From the NCBI GenBank assembly GCA_902797085.1, contig CADBRM010000057.1:1-58327 (forward strand): 58,327 bases of DNA, read 5' to 3'. This stretch comes from an uncultured Methanobacteriaceae archaeon. GTDB taxonomy: Archaea; Methanobacteriota; Methanobacteria; Methanobacteriales; Methanobacteriaceae. Below the pieces are notes generated by a model. The model ran no database searches, was not told where the DNA came from, and worked only from the letters and a program-made list of their open reading frames with translations. The position numbers were made by a program, and so were the translations under genes. Within the stretch, counting starts at the first letter, position 1; each line of letters opens with the position of its first letter. Shown one piece after another: positions 56,469 through 58,327 of the stretch.

Positions 56469-57275
56469 TCAAATAGGATATAAATTTGTTGTTCCACATA
56501 GATATATTGCAGCCACTATGATAATTACAAATAAAATAATTAATATCCAATCCTTCATGGACATATCTTTTACAGAATCTCCATCACGAATCATATTCAA
56601 TTGTCCATTATAACCTCTGGAAGCTAATGCTTTATAAGATATTTCACCTTGTTCCCATGTTCTTATAAACACCATTCCAGCCAGAGATGCAAGACAATTC
56701 ATCCAACTCATATAATTATGATAACCTAACCTAGTTTTTTGAGAATTATACATTGTTGCAGTTACATCTAAAAATAAGAAGATGTATCTGTACATCAAAA
56801 TTGCTAAATCGGTTATAATGGATGGTACATGTAAATCGTGGAAAACTGCAAAAATTCTATTCATAGGAGTAGTAAGAATTAAAAATCCCAAAGCAGCAAC
56901 ACCACCTAAAACTCTAGCAAATACTAGTGCTGCCTGATTTATACCTCCTTTTGTTAATCCAATTCCTAAGAAGCCCAAACTCCAAATTTGTTCTCCAGTT
57001 CCTAAAAATGCTAAGAAAACCCCCGATAATACTGCAAACCCTATAGGAATTGCCATAAATGTTATATAAAATCTTAATGGAATCTTAGCAACATACAATA
57101 TTAAAAAAGAACATAACAGAAATATTAACAATGGAACAAGGGGTGAACCAGTGATTAAGTTTAAGATTATCGCTAATAATGCAAAAATTACTTTAGAATA
57201 AATATTACTTTCTGTAAGTTCATTATTCATTGTATAATGATCTAAAGTATCTTCAAAAATTGACATATCCACCAC
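56469..57275 (-). CDS. cbiQ: Cobalt ECF transporter T component
   Basis: The 268-residue protein has about six transmembrane helices and the coupling-helix motif SYKALASRGYNG (an A-R-G signature that contacts CbiO). Its N-terminus is DMSIFEDTLDHYTMNN. It forms the membrane T component. GTGGTGGAT-type sequence (GAGTGGTGG) precedes ATG 57275. It lies 49 bp after cbiN on the minus strand. Confidence 0.93.
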   Translation of the reverse strand: MVDMSIFEDTLDHYTMNNELTESNIYSKVIFALLAIILNLITGSPLVPLLIFLLCSFLILYVAKIPLRFYITFMAIPIGFAVLSGVFLAFLGTGEQIWSLGFLGIGLTKGGINQAALVFARVLGGVAALGFLILTTPMNRIFAVFHDLHVPSIITDLAILMYRYIFLFLDVTATMYNSQKTRLGYHNYMSWMNCLASLAGMVFIRTWEQGEISYKALASRGYNGQLNMIRDGDSVKDMSMKDWILIILFVIIIVAAIYLCGTTNLYPI

Positions 57276-57324
57276 TCAATAAAAGAAAATAAAAAAAATA
57301 ATTATGTTATAATATTAAACATAA

Positions 57325-57627
57325 TTATTCATTTTTTCTTGCTTTGTTACCACCGTGCCAGTAACCAAAGATGTATCCAATGATTATAGCACCAATTGCA
57401 GCTTGAAGAGCAAATAATAAACTTTCTATTTCCCCACTAGGTGGTTCCCAAATAGATGTGAACCATTCATAATCATAATCTGGGTTATTTTCTACAATAG
57501 CGTCTCCACCAGCGTCGTCACTACCTCCAAAATAACCATCTTCTTCACCATGACCATTATAAATAACTAATGGAGCAATAATTAATATAGCTACAAGTGC
57601 TAATAATATAATATTTTTCATATCCAT
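57325..57627 (-). CDS. cbiN: Cobalt transport protein CbiN
   Basis: ATG 57627 follows GGAG nine bases upstream and sits one base after the cbiM stop, so the true gene is 100 residues; an ATG at 57654 lies inside cbiM. It has two transmembrane helices (IILLALVAILIIAPLVIY and LLFALQAAIGAIIIGYIFGYW) around an extracytoplasmic acidic loop, the CbiN topology. It helps CbiM take up cobalt. Confidence 0.93.
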   Translation of the reverse strand: MDMKNIILLALVAILIIAPLVIYNGHGEEDGYFGGSDDAGGDAIVENNPDYDYEWFTSIWEPPSGEIESLLFALQAAIGAIIIGYIFGYWHGGNKARKNE

Positions 57628-57628
57628 T

Positions 57629-58303
57629 TTAATTAGCTCCTGCTTCTTGTTCACTAATTACACCTAATCTAACAAGGATATCTGGTCTTGAACTTTCGAT
57701 GTAATTATATATGACTGTTGTTAATAAACCTTCTGCAATTGCTAAAGGTATTTGAGTAATTGCAAAAATACCGAAGAATGTAGCAAAGGTAGCTCCAATG
57801 TCAGCACCTGGGAATGCTAAAGCTAATTCTACAGAAGTTGTAATATAAGTCATTAAATCTGCAACAAATGCTGTAAAGAACATTGATATTGGTGCAGATA
57901 TGTTTGCTTTTCTAAGTGCTTTCCAAACTACGAAACCACATACAGGACCAACAATACCCATTGAGAAAATGTTAGCTCCAAGTGTTGTTAATCCTCCGTG
58001 TGCTAATAAGATAGCTTGGAATAATAATACTATTACAGATAATACTGCAGTTACTGCTGGACCAAAGAATACTGTACCTAAACCATTACCACATGGATGT
58101 GAACAACTTCCACTTACAGATGGCATTTTTAATGATGATAAAATAAACATAAATGCTCCTGAAAGTGCAAGTAATGGTAAAGCATCATCACTTTCTTCAG
58201 TAGCTTTCTTAATTTGCATGATACCATAAATTACAACTACTGCAGAAATAATGAACCAAATAGCACACCACATTGGTGGCAAGTAACCTTCCATTATGTG
58301 CAT
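57629..58303 (-). CDS. cbiM: Cobalt transport protein CbiM (substrate-capture component)
   Basis: The 224-residue membrane protein starts MHIMEGYLP; the N-terminal His2 and Met region are the metal ligands of the CbiM/NikM family, and the loop SGSCSHPCGNGLGT is a conserved metal-binding segment. About six or seven helices follow. Start ATG 58303 has GGAGG nine bases upstream. It is the first gene of cbiMNQO, but its promoter lies at the right edge. Confidence 0.95.
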   Translation of the reverse strand: MHIMEGYLPPMWCAIWFIISAVVVIYGIMQIKKATEESDDALPLLALSGAFMFILSSLKMPSVSGSCSHPCGNGLGTVFFGPAVTAVLSVIVLLFQAILLAHGGLTTLGANIFSMGIVGPVCGFVVWKALRKANISAPISMFFTAFVADLMTYITTSVELALAFPGADIGATFATFFGIFAITQIPLAIAEGLLTTVIYNYIESSRPDILVRLGVISEQEAGAN

Positions 58304-58327
58304 GTTTTATTTTCCTCCATATCATAA

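Overview
This 58.3-kb window is a chromosomal segment of a very AT-rich methanogenic archaeon of the order Methanobacteriales. The best guess is Methanosphaera or a close relative; the genus is inferred from low GC and gene content, not proven. Archaeal and methanogen markers are an AtwA-type methyl-coenzyme M reductase activation ATPase, 2-phosphoglycerate kinase (cyclic 2,3-diphosphoglycerate synthesis), MfnB (methanofuran), archaeal RFC large and small subunits, archaeal PheS, CbiZ, archaeal NMN adenylyltransferase, ZPR1 and DUF763. Most genes start after a GGAGGTGAT-like ribosome binding site; a minority look leaderless.

Layout. 1-7000: tail of an unidentified gene, an NADP-type zinc alcohol dehydrogenase, the homocysteine pair metX (with CBS domains) and metY, and an SF1 helicase. 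7-13 kb: an ABC exporter pair (ATPase plus FtsX permease), a small coiled-coil protein, a nitroreductase, DUF763 and an anchored surface protein. 13-25 kb: a Kef-type antiporter, an acetyltransferase, a tandem pair of unknown paralogues, a hotdog thioesterase, a MATE exporter, small membrane proteins, a sugar-type acetyltransferase, ArsR and HxlR regulators, redox enzymes (SDR, AKR, DsbA-like) and a solitary TIR-like protein. 25-27 kb: two long non-coding stretches flank a lone GNAT gene. 27-34 kb: atwA-usp, cbiZ, tRNA-Gln(CUG), NMNAT, an HD phosphohydrolase, then a 0.7-kb array of GTTAAC sites in front of a DNA-binding-like coiled-coil protein. 34-46 kb, mostly minus strand: guaB, mfnB, pheS, a CitG-like gene, hemB, speB, rfcL, rfcS, an acidic SHOCT protein and RNase Z. 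46-49 kb: nadC, an acidic histone-fold-like protein and a TDT-family transporter. 49-58 kb, all minus strand: nitroreductase, zpr1, 2-phosphoglycerate kinase, Hsp20, NOG1-like GTPase, AMMECR1, tldD, and the cobalt importer cbiMNQO.

The main candidate for an undescribed system is at 32422-34030. Nineteen GTTAAC palindromes lie in 694 bp, spaced about 10-11 or 20-22 bp within clusters, with clusters recurring about every 103 bp. The next gene has a ribbon-helix-helix-like N-terminus followed by about 230 residues of coiled coil. This resembles the logic of a centromere/ParR-type or nucleoid-organising system, although no partition ATPase is present nearby. Secondary points are a TAAC-N4-GTTA operator shared by metX and metY, two genes (MATE exporter, RNase Z) whose natural start codon appears to be ATT or ATA, a histone-fold-like protein with acidic tails, and several unannotated micro-proteins.
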